Of a stretch of DNA of 64,000 nt, positions 54,998-64,000 are shown piece by piece. This stretch comes from Obelidium mucronatum (Eukaryota; Chytridiomycota; Chytridiomycetes; Chytridiales; Chytriomycetaceae). A model generated the notes under the pieces. The model was not told the origin of the DNA and searched no databases. It saw nothing but the letters and a program-made list of their open reading frames with translations. The DNA lies in contig JAIVFH010000024.1 of assembly GCA_025765595.1 (NCBI GenBank), positions 248,001 through 312,000 on the forward strand, written 5' to 3'. Every line of letters starts with the position of its first letter. Position 1 is the stretch's first letter. The translations under genes were made by a program, and so were the position numbers.

Positions 54998-55542
54998 CTA
55001 ATGAAATGGGAATGTTTATATTGACCGCAACTGGAAAAAAATAAAAAAGTGTATTACTGAATTACTTGTTAATCATACTGCCAAGGGCGCGACGTTGAGA
55101 CATTTTTACATTTGTCTCTTCAAAAAATAGTTGACTTTTTGTGATATGTCAAAAAAGAACACAACAGATAGATTTTGAAATTTGGGGAGCGACAAACGAT
55201 TCTACTTATCTCACAGCAGATATGCTCTAGATTTGGGCACGTTAGGATGATAGGGGCAAAGGTGCCATACATAGTGAAAAAAAAATTGCATCAGAGAATT
55301 TGGCCCAAAATGTCCCACAGTCACCTCGAAACAAAACAAAACTAACATATTTTTATTTTTAGCCAACTCAGGAACTTAAAACTCGCTACTCGCAATAAAT
55401 TTTTAATTGCATGCAAACATAGCTACTTATTTTGTAGTGAATAAATTCATGATTGTGAAATAATCCAATTGGAAGAGCATTTGGAGCTCAATTGGAGTCT
55501 GTTTGGAGCGCCGTTAGGCCTAACGGACAGCATAGTCCAATT
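54998..55542. other. Intergenic, nothing recognised
   Basis: 545 bp of AT-rich sequence; a short stretch near 55470 (TTGGAGCTCAATTGGAG) resembles the striped type C arms but weakly. Confidence 0.45.
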
Positions 55543-55670
55543 CAATTGGGATTCGGGCCGGACCTTGCTAGCTGCAATGCCAGTCGCGTCACAAGCCCCT
55601 CAGGGTCACTTGCAGCCTGCTGACAAGCCGCAAGCAAGCCACTTGCAACCTGTGTAGCAACCTACAACAC
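55543..55670 (+). repeat. Degenerate A-type end
   Basis: CAATTGGGATTCGGGCCGGA and further CCGC-like units with many changes; an old, isolated end. Confidence 0.55.
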
Positions 55671-55922
55671 AAGGGAACCAAAAACGCGGGCATTCTTAGT
55701 GTCTGCGTGTCTTTTAAAGCACTTCCTTTCAGGAAAAGATGAAACAACATGTCTTCAAAACACTACATAAAACAGCGCGTACATATAGTAATACTCACGT
55801 GGCAGTTTACTTTGTGAGAGTAAGCACTCAGTCATACCTTTAAAGTACAAACTGTACATTCTACAAGACCATTGAATTCTTAAGCATAAGGAGGAGATGC
55901 AGTAAACTCAATTTTATTAATT

Positions 55923-56352
55923 GCAGGTTGCTTGTCAACCTGTCATGTTAAGGGGGAGTTTGAGGGGGTTGGGGTCCAATTCCTTGCAGTTCTATTTATA
56001 GAAAAGTTGTCACTACTTGGTTAAAATGGTTTAAGGGTTAAAAGGGGATTTTTAATAGTTCTATTTTTAGAAAATAGACACGGTCAAGCTGTTGCTTCCC
56101 TGGCAATTAAATAAAGGAAAATTGAATTGCAAACCAAAGTAACTCCAGAAAACACAACTGTCTCAAGAAGGGCTTTTTGACCTCAGTATCATGTTTTACT
56201 TATTTAAATTTCAGATAATGAAATTGCGGCTATGATTGAGTATCGGACTCCTCTTACAAATGGTGCAATGCCTTTTCTATAAATAGAACTATAAGGAACT
56301 GGCCCCCAACCTCCCCTTAATGTTAGAGGTTGACAAGCACCCTGCAACATGA
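55923..56352. repeat. Dispersed repeat D pair, inverted ends
   Basis: A plus copy (55923-56222) starts GCAGGTTGCTTGTCAACCTG; a reversed end sits at 56275-56352 (CTCCCCTTAATGTTAGAGGT...CAAGCACCCTGCAAC). The two face each other like terminal inverted repeats of a roughly 430-bp element. Clear flanking duplications were not found. Confidence 0.65.
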
Positions 56353-56983
56353 TCACTCACTTAAAAAACCCTTCTTAAGACTTTTGAACCTTCATGTATT
56401 TGCGGGAGTGATCATTGGAATTGGTGCAACTTTTGTTTCCCAGTCATTTTTCTCTTAATTATCAGCAAAATAACTGCTTAAAAACTAATACAACCAATTG
56501 AATTGGTTCTGCAAGAAATGTCATGAACCTTTCTGTATGAACAGAGAAAGAAACTGCTTCACTGTTATGTTGGACCCAAAGTGTAAATGAATTAGAAATA
56601 TACAAACTGATGATTATTATCGGCATCACTATGTTGGTTGCTTCAAGGAATAGTGCTGGGCACGTGGACCTTACAATTTAAATAATCAAGACTTTTTTTG
56701 GTCATTTGTGTGTTCTTGAATTTCTTGAATTAGAATTGAATTGAAAGTTGACAAAAGAAGTGAGATTTGGCTGAAGTCGGACAGGAGCTTGACAAAGTTG
56801 AGAACTTGAACAAGGACTCGATGACCGAGTTCTGGGCCTGGGGAATGGTCAGAGAAAAGACAGCTGTTGAGAGAATTTCATCTATATCCATTAGTGTCCG
56901 TGACAATGGCTTTGGTTGTTGGATTAGTGGTTTCCTTTTGGTTAGTGGGTTTACGCCACCACCAGGCATACGTTTTCCCCATC
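56353..56983. other. Intergenic, nothing recognised
   Basis: Remains of repeat D internal sequence at 56355-56390 (AAAAAACCCTTCTTAAGACT) and then unique AT-rich DNA. Short open stretches near 56730-56990 have no coding support. Confidence 0.45.
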
Positions 56984-57223
56984 TTAAATGAACAGCTCCT
57001 TTTCCTCTAGCTTTACGTCAGCTTGGATTAGTGGGATAGATCTGATAAACTTTGAGAGAGTAGACCTGGACAAATCGTGATCTGCTGCCACTTTGGCCCC
57101 AATACCACGTGTTGGTAGACTGTTGGAAGAAGCAAATGAAAAGAGCTGTTGATAGACAGATACAAGGCACGTTTTGTATGCAAGAGCATGTGAGGACCTT
57201 GAGTAGGTGCTGGTAATTGTCAT
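56984..57223 (-). pseudogene. Possible pogo-like transposase N-terminus (HTH) fragment
   Basis: Minus ORF MTITSTYSRSSHALAYKTCL... with NSLPTRGIGAKVAADHDLSR and STLSKFIR, the pattern of a psq-type helix-turn-helix (xRxIAxxxxVSRSTLxRxI). It ends after KLEEKELFI with a stop; no DDE core follows. It is adjacent to an ordinary gene, so it marks the right border of the repeat nest. Confidence 0.4.
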
Positions 57224-57293
57224 GTTTTGACAAATTTTTTTATTGATGTCTTTCTTTTTGAAATTAACAGTATCACATAGAACTGAAAAGAAA

Positions 57294-58445
57294 CTAAAAC
57301 AAGGAGATCACGAATAAGGCAAACGAAAAGAAAAGACAACAAGGAGATCTAAGTTTTGCAGAGGATTTTGCTGCTGCTGGTGTCCCTCCACTTTGACTTG
57401 GGAGCGCTAACCTATTAGACACAGTTTCCAAGACCTTTGTATCAACCCAAACTGATGAAAGATCCATTGGCTTCTCCTGAAACACCCAAGACAGGTCCAA
57501 ATATCTCAGAATGCCAGTGTCGGGTGTATACTGAACCAATATGTTATAGGAGGCAGCATAGCGAGTCAAGGAACTTGTACCCGACTTTGGAGGGGCAACG
57601 GCAACGGTGGTTTCGTTAATATACGAATTGATGATCCACAACCCGGAATAGTCGTCGGGAATGTAGGCAACATGGGCAGGTGCACCATTGTGCTCAAACT
57701 GCGACGCATTCTTGTAGAGAAACGTAGCTGTTTGGCCATGCATTGACGGAAAGACAGCACCACAAGGCTGCGGTGCCGGACCCCACTCATTGTAATGAAT
57801 TCTGTAGGCCCAAACTTCGCCTTCCTTTGTTCCTGGCACTCCAAAAAAGTACATGTTGAACCAAGCATGAGCCATAGTTGGCTGTTTGTATTTTGCTCCA
57901 TCAAAGGGAACAGCGTTTGTATTCGCATCAACCCACTCTAGGCTAAATGGCGCATCAAGATTCAAGTCCTTGGATAGGTTGTTATCGCCTGCATCCCCCA
58001 AACGAACCATTCTTCCATCATCGAAAGCGTAAATTACCAGCGTGTCAAAGTCAATCACAGACTTAACACTTTCTGGATTTGGCACGAGTCCTTTAGTTGC
58101 AATCTTTCTCCAGCGCTGCTTGTCAAAGAAGTACTCGTGAATACTGCTTGCGTCGTTCGGATCAGAATTAAAGAACAAAACCGAGTTGAGGAAGAAGGAT
58201 GGCATACAAATAACGTTTGCTGAAGTGAAAGGGGGGCGATTGGGTAAAGCAGTGATGTTGATGCCGCTTGGTTGGTATGGAGTTTGCCACCCTTGAAGGT
58301 CCTTGCCCAAATTCAAGTCGCCGAATGGACTCCCGAAAATATGTAGATCTCCGTTAGCTGAAAATACTGGACAGCCCGTGGGTCCTGTGGCAAGTCTCGA
58401 AGCAGTGACTCCGGTCACAAGGATGGCGGAGAGAAGGGCTTGCAT
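57294..58445 (-). CDS. Secreted, probably GPI-anchored propeller-like protein
   Basis: Single exon, 383 residues. The start chosen is ATG 58445 because it opens a clear signal peptide (MQALLSAILVTGVTASR). The mature part has kelch-like strand repeats (GDLHIFGSPFGDLNLGKDL, DTLVIYAFDDGRMVRLGDA, MYFFGVPGTKEGEVWAYRIH) without a catalytic motif. The C-terminus has a Ser/Ala-rich stretch and a hydrophobic tail (CCLFFSFALFVISLF), typical of a GPI signal. Cell-surface or wall location is therefore likely; function unknown. A broken partial duplicate lies just upstream. Confidence 0.7.
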   Translation of the reverse strand: MQALLSAILVTGVTASRLATGPTGCPVFSANGDLHIFGSPFGDLNLGKDLQGWQTPYQPSGINITALPNRPPFTSANVICMPSFFLNSVLFFNSDPNDASSIHEYFFDKQRWRKIATKGLVPNPESVKSVIDFDTLVIYAFDDGRMVRLGDAGDNNLSKDLNLDAPFSLEWVDANTNAVPFDGAKYKQPTMAHAWFNMYFFGVPGTKEGEVWAYRIHYNEWGPAPQPCGAVFPSMHGQTATFLYKNASQFEHNGAPAHVAYIPDDYSGLWIINSYINETTVAVAPPKSGTSSLTRYAASYNILVQYTPDTGILRYLDLSWVFQEKPMDLSSVWVDTKVLETVSNRLALPSQSGGTPAAAKSSAKLRSPCCLFFSFALFVISLF

Positions 58446-58489
58446 TTTGATGTGATATGTGAAAACAAAATATTTGATTAAATTTTTGG

Positions 58490-58800
58490 TATCACACATC
58501 TGGTTGCTGGTACCATCAATATCAAAAGGAAACTGGATCGCGTTTGCATCAGCCCATTCAAGGCTGTGTGGATTGTGTTGGAAGTTGTCCTCTTCTCCGA
58601 GCCGAATCATTCTGCCGTTTGAAAAGGCGCAGATGCCAAGACTTTGAAAACTTTTACATCAGTTGTGTTCGGCAATGATAAGGACAGCAGAGTTCAAGAA
58701 AGACGACACTAGGCAAATGACGTTCGGCGAAGTGAAGGGTGGTGATGACGTTCGGCGAAGTGAAGGGTGGTGTTTTGGCCAATGATGATGTAAGTATTAA
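58490..58800 (-). pseudogene. Partial duplicate of the secreted protein gene
   Basis: Minus strand encodes FSNGRMIRLGEEDNFQHNPH followed by SLEWADANAIQFPFD, clearly paralogous to the FDDGRMVRLGDAGDN...FSLEWVDANTNAVPFD region of the gene below, and earlier a VICLVSSFLNSA piece. Frames are broken and a 27-bp unit (GGTGATGACGTTCGGCGAAG type) is duplicated at 58717-58770. Confidence 0.65.
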
Positions 58801-58973
58801 TATCATCGAATTGGATGTTTTCCAAGAAAGCGGACCCCACCTTTGTTGAACACGACAAGATTATTGTCACGGGCGAACGCAGTACATCTGTCATTCGAGG
58901 TTTCTGTTGGGATGGCCAGGGAAAGAATCTCACCTCGAAGGCAAAATGGATATTTTATTTAAATAAACTGGTA

Positions 58974-61007
58974 TCATTGTGGTACGGCCAATTTTACATC
59001 CTCCCGTCTTTTTCGCATTCCATCGATAACGCGTTGCATGGCTTGGTTGTTAGTCTCCAAGTCCTGCATCTAAGAGAAAAAAAGCCCAATATCAGTATCA
59101 GTTATTGAAGTATGTAACGTTTGATGATGATTTACCCCCAAATTCATCTCGGTTTCCACTTCAGCGACTCTCAAGATTCTCCAGCCAACATGTTGGGAAC
59201 ATTTCCCTTGGACCATACAAATCATGGACGTATCAAGGCGCTTCTCAACCGAGTCTTCTTTAAGTTCACCCTCTTCTCCACCGCACTCTGTCAAATCTCG
59301 TGAGTCATTACCATTGCCATCATCATTTTCAAAATCCCTCCTCTTGTCTTCACAAGTAGATAGCCAGTCCTTCCAACAGGGAACAACCCACTCTCCCACC
59401 ATCCGACTATCAAACCCGCAAACTGGGCCACCTTTTCGTCCTTTTTCATACTGTTCGCACATCTCCAACGCACCATCAATCCTCTTTAGCCAAACGCTTA
59501 ATGCCCTAACCCGACTCTTCAAAAGAGTATCTAAAGTCTGGAGACGAGACAATTCAAGGCGATCTTGAGTTTCCAGGCGCGCTGACGTTGGTATTTCAGG
59601 GGGACTCATCCTGCAACTCACTGGAAGAATACTTATATTCTGTGCCATTTTCTTCCTCTTTTTAATATCGTTTCGCCTGGCCAGTGCTTTGGAAGGAATA
59701 TTTGGGGTGGCAGTGATAAGACGATGAGCCGCAAGCGAGAGGCCACATGTTTCCGAGCAATAGTAGTTTGGGCGATACTCGAGAATTTTCCTCTGATTTT
59801 TGGGCAGTGGTGGGGAAGGGGGAAGGGGCTTATTCTGGGTGTCGTTTTCATGAGGGACGTGGGTTTTACATGTTGATGGATGGGTATAGACTACGAGTTT
59901 GCCGGGAATTTGCTTTAAAATAAGTGCCGAGGGATCAAGTTCTACTATATCGTGTTGGTTTTGTAATGGATCTGGAGCGTGTGATGGGTCTGGATGAAAA
60001 TTTGGACCTGGTGAATCATCGTCCATAGCATCTTCCATTTCAATTTCCAGCTTCTTTGTGTATTCATAAGCGGCACAAAGACGTCGCCGAAACGTTTTTT
60101 TGCCTGTAGTTTTTTCACATGGAATGCAGTAGAATAGAATGATGGAGTCAAGTTGTGACTCTTTGAGAAATGTACAGTTGCTACAAAACCATTGGTTGCA
60201 TGCATCGCACTGTAAATTACGAGCGTTAGCATATCGACACGAGAAAGATATCCAGACAATGGTGATTCACGGTAGAAAACAGGAAAAAATTGAAGAAACC
60301 TGAATGTAGAATAAGTCCTCATTATACGGCTGCTGACAATAGCAATAGATTTTTGAAGGATCCTCCAAAACTTCGTTTCCGAAGGGAACCACGTCTGGAT
60401 CATAATCATCATCGTTCGCAAATTCATCCTTTTCCAAAACGCGTTTCCGGTGCTTCCTCCGTCTGGACTTTGAAAATAGAGTTCGAGACTTTTTAGACAT
60501 CTAGTAATGTTTTAGAATCACTGAATGACGTTGCTCTATATGAACAGGAGTATTTTGCCCAGAACACACACAAGTATGAATCTCAATTTGTTCATTGAAA
60601 ACTATACATACCTTCTTGAAAGACAGATAATCATGGTCGGGAGCTTCTGTTGGGGAGGCTTTTCGTTTACGCAGGAGCCCAGTGATTTTCTCTACATCCT
60701 CAGAAGGCCTCAAACTGACGTTATCTGCAATAAATGACTGATTTATCGAGTGCTCAAACTCAAAATCGTCATCCGGGTAGTCGGTGCTCGGCGCAGCAGG
60801 AGTTAGTGTTGGCGGGGTTCTTTGCAGTTTGCCCGGAAGCGACGGACAGACGACAGGCGAGGCACCTCTGCTATCGATAAGGAACGAGATCGAGTTTGAA
60901 GAAGACTGTGCTTTCATAGCGCGTTCTTGGTTTGATTCCTGGTTGTGAGGGTGTGGCAGGTGTGGGAGGGGGCCATCTGGTATTCGGGGCGGCAGTGGAT
61001 GGTCCAT
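58974..61007 (-). CDS. PHD-finger COMPASS subunit, Spp1/CFP1-like
   Basis: Reads histone H3K4 methylation for the Set1 complex. Probable start ATG 61007 (MDHPLPPRIPDGPL). The first exon is disordered; an intron ends directly before ATGTCTAAAAAG (60500), joining SFKK to MSKKSRTLFSK. The PHD finger is split by an intron: IYCYCQQPYNEDLFYIQ then CDACNQWFCSNC and FYCIPCEK; the usual His of CDxCxxWFH is Cys here. The C-terminal CFP1 block is present (YRPNYYCSETCGLSLAAHRL), then a coiled-coil-like stretch (LSRLQTLDTLLKSRVRALS) and a last exon MQDLETNNQAMQRVIDGM ending AVPQ with TGA at 58974. Spp1-like order is clear; no CXXC domain. Confidence 0.8.
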
Positions 61008-61096
61008 TGGATAGTTTGGAGGATGTTGTTTCGTAGCGTCCGCAGCCGCAGTTGTTGCAGTGACTGCTTGAGTTCTTTTCTTTGTAAAAGAAATAG
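61008..61096. promoter_or_regulatory. Bidirectional promoter, SPP1-like / COP1-like
   Basis: Only 89 bp separate two divergent start codons (61007 minus, 61097 plus). If either transcript uses a more internal ATG the region would be longer. No motif stands out. Confidence 0.45.
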
Positions 61097-64000
61097 ATGT
61101 CCAAGAAGGAGTCGCTTTCGCAGCGAAACGCAAACGCGGCCTTTTCAAATCCGAATGCAACGCCGGCGCCGACTTGTGCGGCGCCGCTTCAGAAAAACGG
61201 CGGCGCGCGGTTATCGGGCGGGGCCGACTCGTACAGCTGGTAAGCTTGGCCTGGCGCCAAACTATATCTGGCTTACGCACGCCCATCTACTAGCCCCATC
61301 TGTCTTGATACGATTGAAAACGCTTTTATGTCAAAGTGCGGCCATAGCTTCTGCCATCAGTGCATCTCGATCCACCTCGTCACTTCTAAAACTTGCCCCT
61401 CTTGCGCCTCCCCCCTCCAAGACGGCGAAATATATCCAAACTTCAGCCGTACGTTTAGCTTTTTTGTGATTTGCGGTTATTGACCCCTTATGTCGTTAGT
61501 GAACAATGTTATTTCGAATTCAACGGATTCTCCAAAACACCACAAGAAGTCGGGGACTATTGCGAATTCGGATTTATCTGCCTTTTCAGCGTCAATCAAT
61601 CTGGGCGGCGGCGATTTGGCCTCAGTTGCTCAAGATGCAGCGTCATCCTTGCTTGGTCCGAAACCTGGGTTGCGTGGTGAGCCATTTGCGATGTTTACCG
61701 TGAATGAGTGAGAGCTTTTGAGGCTTGGTGATCTGGAGATCTCGAATAATGAGTTTTGGAATGGGGCTAAATTTGGGTTGGCTGTTTTTTAGAAATCGAT
61801 TCCATGCTTCTGTCGTTGATCGAGAAGCGAAAGCAGCTGGAATCAAACGAACATAAAATTCAATTGGAACTCTTCAGCCAGTTTTTGCAAAAGTGCAAAC
61901 AAGAGAAGCAGAAAGTAAGTGTTGGTTTTCAAATGGAGTACTCACGTGGAATTGCTGACATAAATGACATAGGAATTGGAACTGCTGAAGAAAACAGTGG
62001 CTTGCTTAGACGAAGACGTTCTGTTCGTCATGGCCGAGATAAAAAAGACGCAATCGCCAGGCAACAATAACGAGGCTACTGTTAAAAACATATTCACACC
62101 GCATGATTCCCAAAATGTACCTTCTACCCCAAAAAGCATCCCAGCGGCTACGGCGTCAAAGCGATTTGCTGCAAGTAGCATTTGTAGTTCGCCATTGCCG
62201 CCCTCCGATCTTCCGACTGTAGTTACACCAGCTGGGGTCAATTGGAAGTCGGGGTTGACAGCATTAACAACAGGAAATATTAGTGAAGTTTTTACCAAGA
62301 CTGGGAGAAAGAGACAACATGATGTATGTATTTTTTTGCAACAAGTCGCCCTTTAACGGTTCATTTATGAAGGAAATTGACGACTCTGAAGACCCCTCCC
62401 AACCACCTCTTGAATTCGCAGCATCTTCAATTTCAGCCACGAACCCATCTGAGTTACAAGCTAATCATGATCCAACTCTTCCTCTGATTAAAGCCCGAAT
62501 GGAACGCATTGAGCCACACTTTGAAGACCTTCAAAGAAACTATTTAGAGTTACGAATGAATTCACCTCTTTTCTCGCCCATACCGTCAGTCTTTCCAACC
62601 TCGTCATCATTATCTGATTCCTCTGACACTCTTGTCCGTCCAAATGCGCAAGCCCATTTTCCAATGAATCGCTCCTTGTTTGCAGAATCCTTGTCCAAAT
62701 TCTCAACAACCTCACAATTCAAAACATTGGCGCGTATCAACTATGCCGATAAACTGGTATCTGGAAACGGAGGCTCTCAGACTAACGCCGGGGGAAGTGG
62801 AAGTGGAACTGGTAGTAGTTCAATTGTAAGCGCGATCGAATTTGATCGTGATGACGAGTATTTTGCGACAGCAGGAGTTACGCGAAAAGTCAAGATTTAC
62901 GAGTTTGAAAGTGTTGTGAAGGATTGGGGTGAAGTGTTTGGCGGGGGTCCCGGCAGTGGCGGCAGCAGTATGAGTAGTAGGAGACGCAAAGGGTATATTG
63001 GAAGGAGGAGTGGATTTGGGAGTTTGTTTGTGACGGATTCTTTACGTGACGAGACATTTGATAGGTTTGGGGATGAGGGAGAGGATGAAAACATTGATAA
63101 CGAAGACGGTGATGCAGATGGGCTCTTTGGGGTGCAAAAGTCAGAGCTGCCGGATGTTGTCCCACGGTATCCTGTATTGGAAATGTGTGGAAGATCAAAG
63201 ATAAGTTGCTTGTCCTGGAACTCATACATCAAGAATCATCTTGCCTCGTCGGATTACGAAGGAATTGTTACTCTTTGGGATAGCAATACTGGTGTAGCTA
63301 TTAACGAATTTGAGGAACATGAAAAGAGAACTTGGTCAGTTGATTTCAATTTGGTGGATCCCGTTCTTCTTGCAAGTGGTAGTGACGATACAAAAGGTAT
63401 GTTGCATGGTGATGTAAATGTTTCCTTTGATGTATAAATACTATATGCAGTCAAAATCTGGTCCACAACTCAAAAAGCGGCAGTACAAACAATTGAATCC
63501 AAAGCCAATATTTGTTCAGTAAAATGGAACCCTTCGTCAAACCATCAACTGGCATTTGGATCGGCAGATCATAATATTCATTACTATGACCTCAGGAAAG
63601 CTTCTGAACCACTACACTTGCTCACTGGCCACAAAAAAGCAGTGTCATATGTCAAATTTTTGTCAAAGAACGAGCTCGTATCGGCCTCTACTGATAGCAC
63701 ACTGCGATTGTGGGATCTTGGGGGTTCGTTACCGAGTTATGTTGGACCAGCTGCTTCATCCCCCGGGCCCGTATCTCCAGCTCCTTCGTCTTTGTTCCCT
63801 CCATTGTCATCTTTTATCAAAACCAACTTGTCAGAGAATATCTTGAACTCAGGCATATTTCGACGATCGTTCGTATCAAAACTTGAATACCTCCTTTTCT
63901 GAACTTAATTTTAATTCATGATTTTAGTGCTGCTTCCGTTCTCTCCTTATCAAGTCCAGTTCAGCAACGTCGGAAATCGTCAACTTTGAATCACATGTCT
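61097..64000 (+). CDS. COP1: COP1-like RING-coiled coil-WD40 E3 ubiquitin ligase, 3' partial
   Basis: Start ATG 61097 (MSKKESLSQRNANAAFSNPN). Exon 1 ends AGCTG|GTAAGC and joins at CTAG|C to complete the RING-HC finger: SCPICLDTIENAFMSKCGHS then FCHQCISIHLVTSKTCPSC. A coiled coil follows (SLIEKRKQLESNEHKIQLEL), then a long Ser/Pro-rich linker, and WD40 repeats with the COP1-specific runs YEGIVTLWDSNTG, EEHEKRTWSVDF, SGSDDTK|VKIWSTTQKAAV, GSADHNIHYYDLR, LLTGHKKAVSYVKFLS and ASTDSTLRLWDL. A low-complexity insert (SSPGPVSPAPSSLFPP) interrupts the propeller before the last repeats, which lie past the right edge. COP1 marks substrates with a VP motif for degradation. Confidence 0.88.

Overview
The window reads as nuclear DNA of an early-diverging, probably chytrid-like (zoosporic) fungus. 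This is inferred from three things: many short GT-AG introns (mostly 50-110 nt, often with long T runs), a gene set of fungal type (eL18, Hat1, Vps33, eIF2B-gamma, Spp1/CFP1-like PHD protein, DUF3605, Zip transporter), and a COP1-like RING/WD40 gene, which the well-known Dikarya models lack. No prokaryotic operon signals or organellar genes are seen.

Layout. Positions 1-15.5 kb and 19.7-31.2 kb are dense housekeeping sequence: cytochrome P450, peroxisomal carnitine acetyltransferase, ribosomal protein eL18, aspartate aminotransferase, an RBMS-like RRM protein, histone acetyltransferase Hat1, a 71-aa YABBY/HMG-like protein in three tiny exons, a DUF3605 protein, then an RBM42-like protein, a DnaJ protein, Vps33, eIF2B-gamma, a LigB-type dioxygenase, an NPPY-type methyltransferase and a ZIP zinc transporter. 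Positions 57.3-64 kb return to ordinary genes: a secreted propeller-like protein, an Spp1-like COMPASS subunit and, divergent from it, a COP1-like E3 ligase that runs off the right edge.

Positions 15.55-19.37 kb hold a foreign-looking block: one gene fusing an OTU-type cysteine-protease domain, a cysteine cluster, about 12 nearly identical 18-residue Cys/His repeats and a PD-(D/E)XK-type nuclease domain. It lies between two very GC-rich pieces of minus-strand genes, one of which is a soluble-quinoprotein (sorbosone/glucose) dehydrogenase that lacks its 5' part exactly at the junction, so the block looks like an insertion. The gene carries a 69-bp direct duplication that shifts its frame near the 3' end.

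Positions 31.3-57.2 kb are a nest of mobile elements. A decayed Ty1/copia retrotransposon (minus strand, about 46.8 to 32.6 kb) has been split by two related DNA elements: Element 1 (35656-40980, perfect 8-bp target-site duplication ATAATGTC) and Element 2 (42815-46614, 7 of 8 bp). Element 1 carries an intact four-exon gene of unknown function, a JmjC-like Fe(II)/2-oxoglutarate oxygenase and several small unknown ORFs, but no transposase I can recognise. Further copies of its ends and of the unknown gene's 3' part recur at 46.84, 52.7, 54.8 and 55.5 kb. A 521-bp non-autonomous element (44828-45348, 8-bp duplication GTTGTACA), a broken KDZ-type transposase with Cys clusters (49.7-52.2 kb), pogo/Tc5-like transposase fragments, a tRNA-derived SINE-like unit and several dispersed repeats fill the rest. 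The KDZ-like region and the 15.5-19.4 kb block share a short protein-coding segment, which links the OTU-nuclease block to the same mobile-element pool.

Exon boundaries were read by eye from splice consensus plus frame continuity; no transcript evidence was available.
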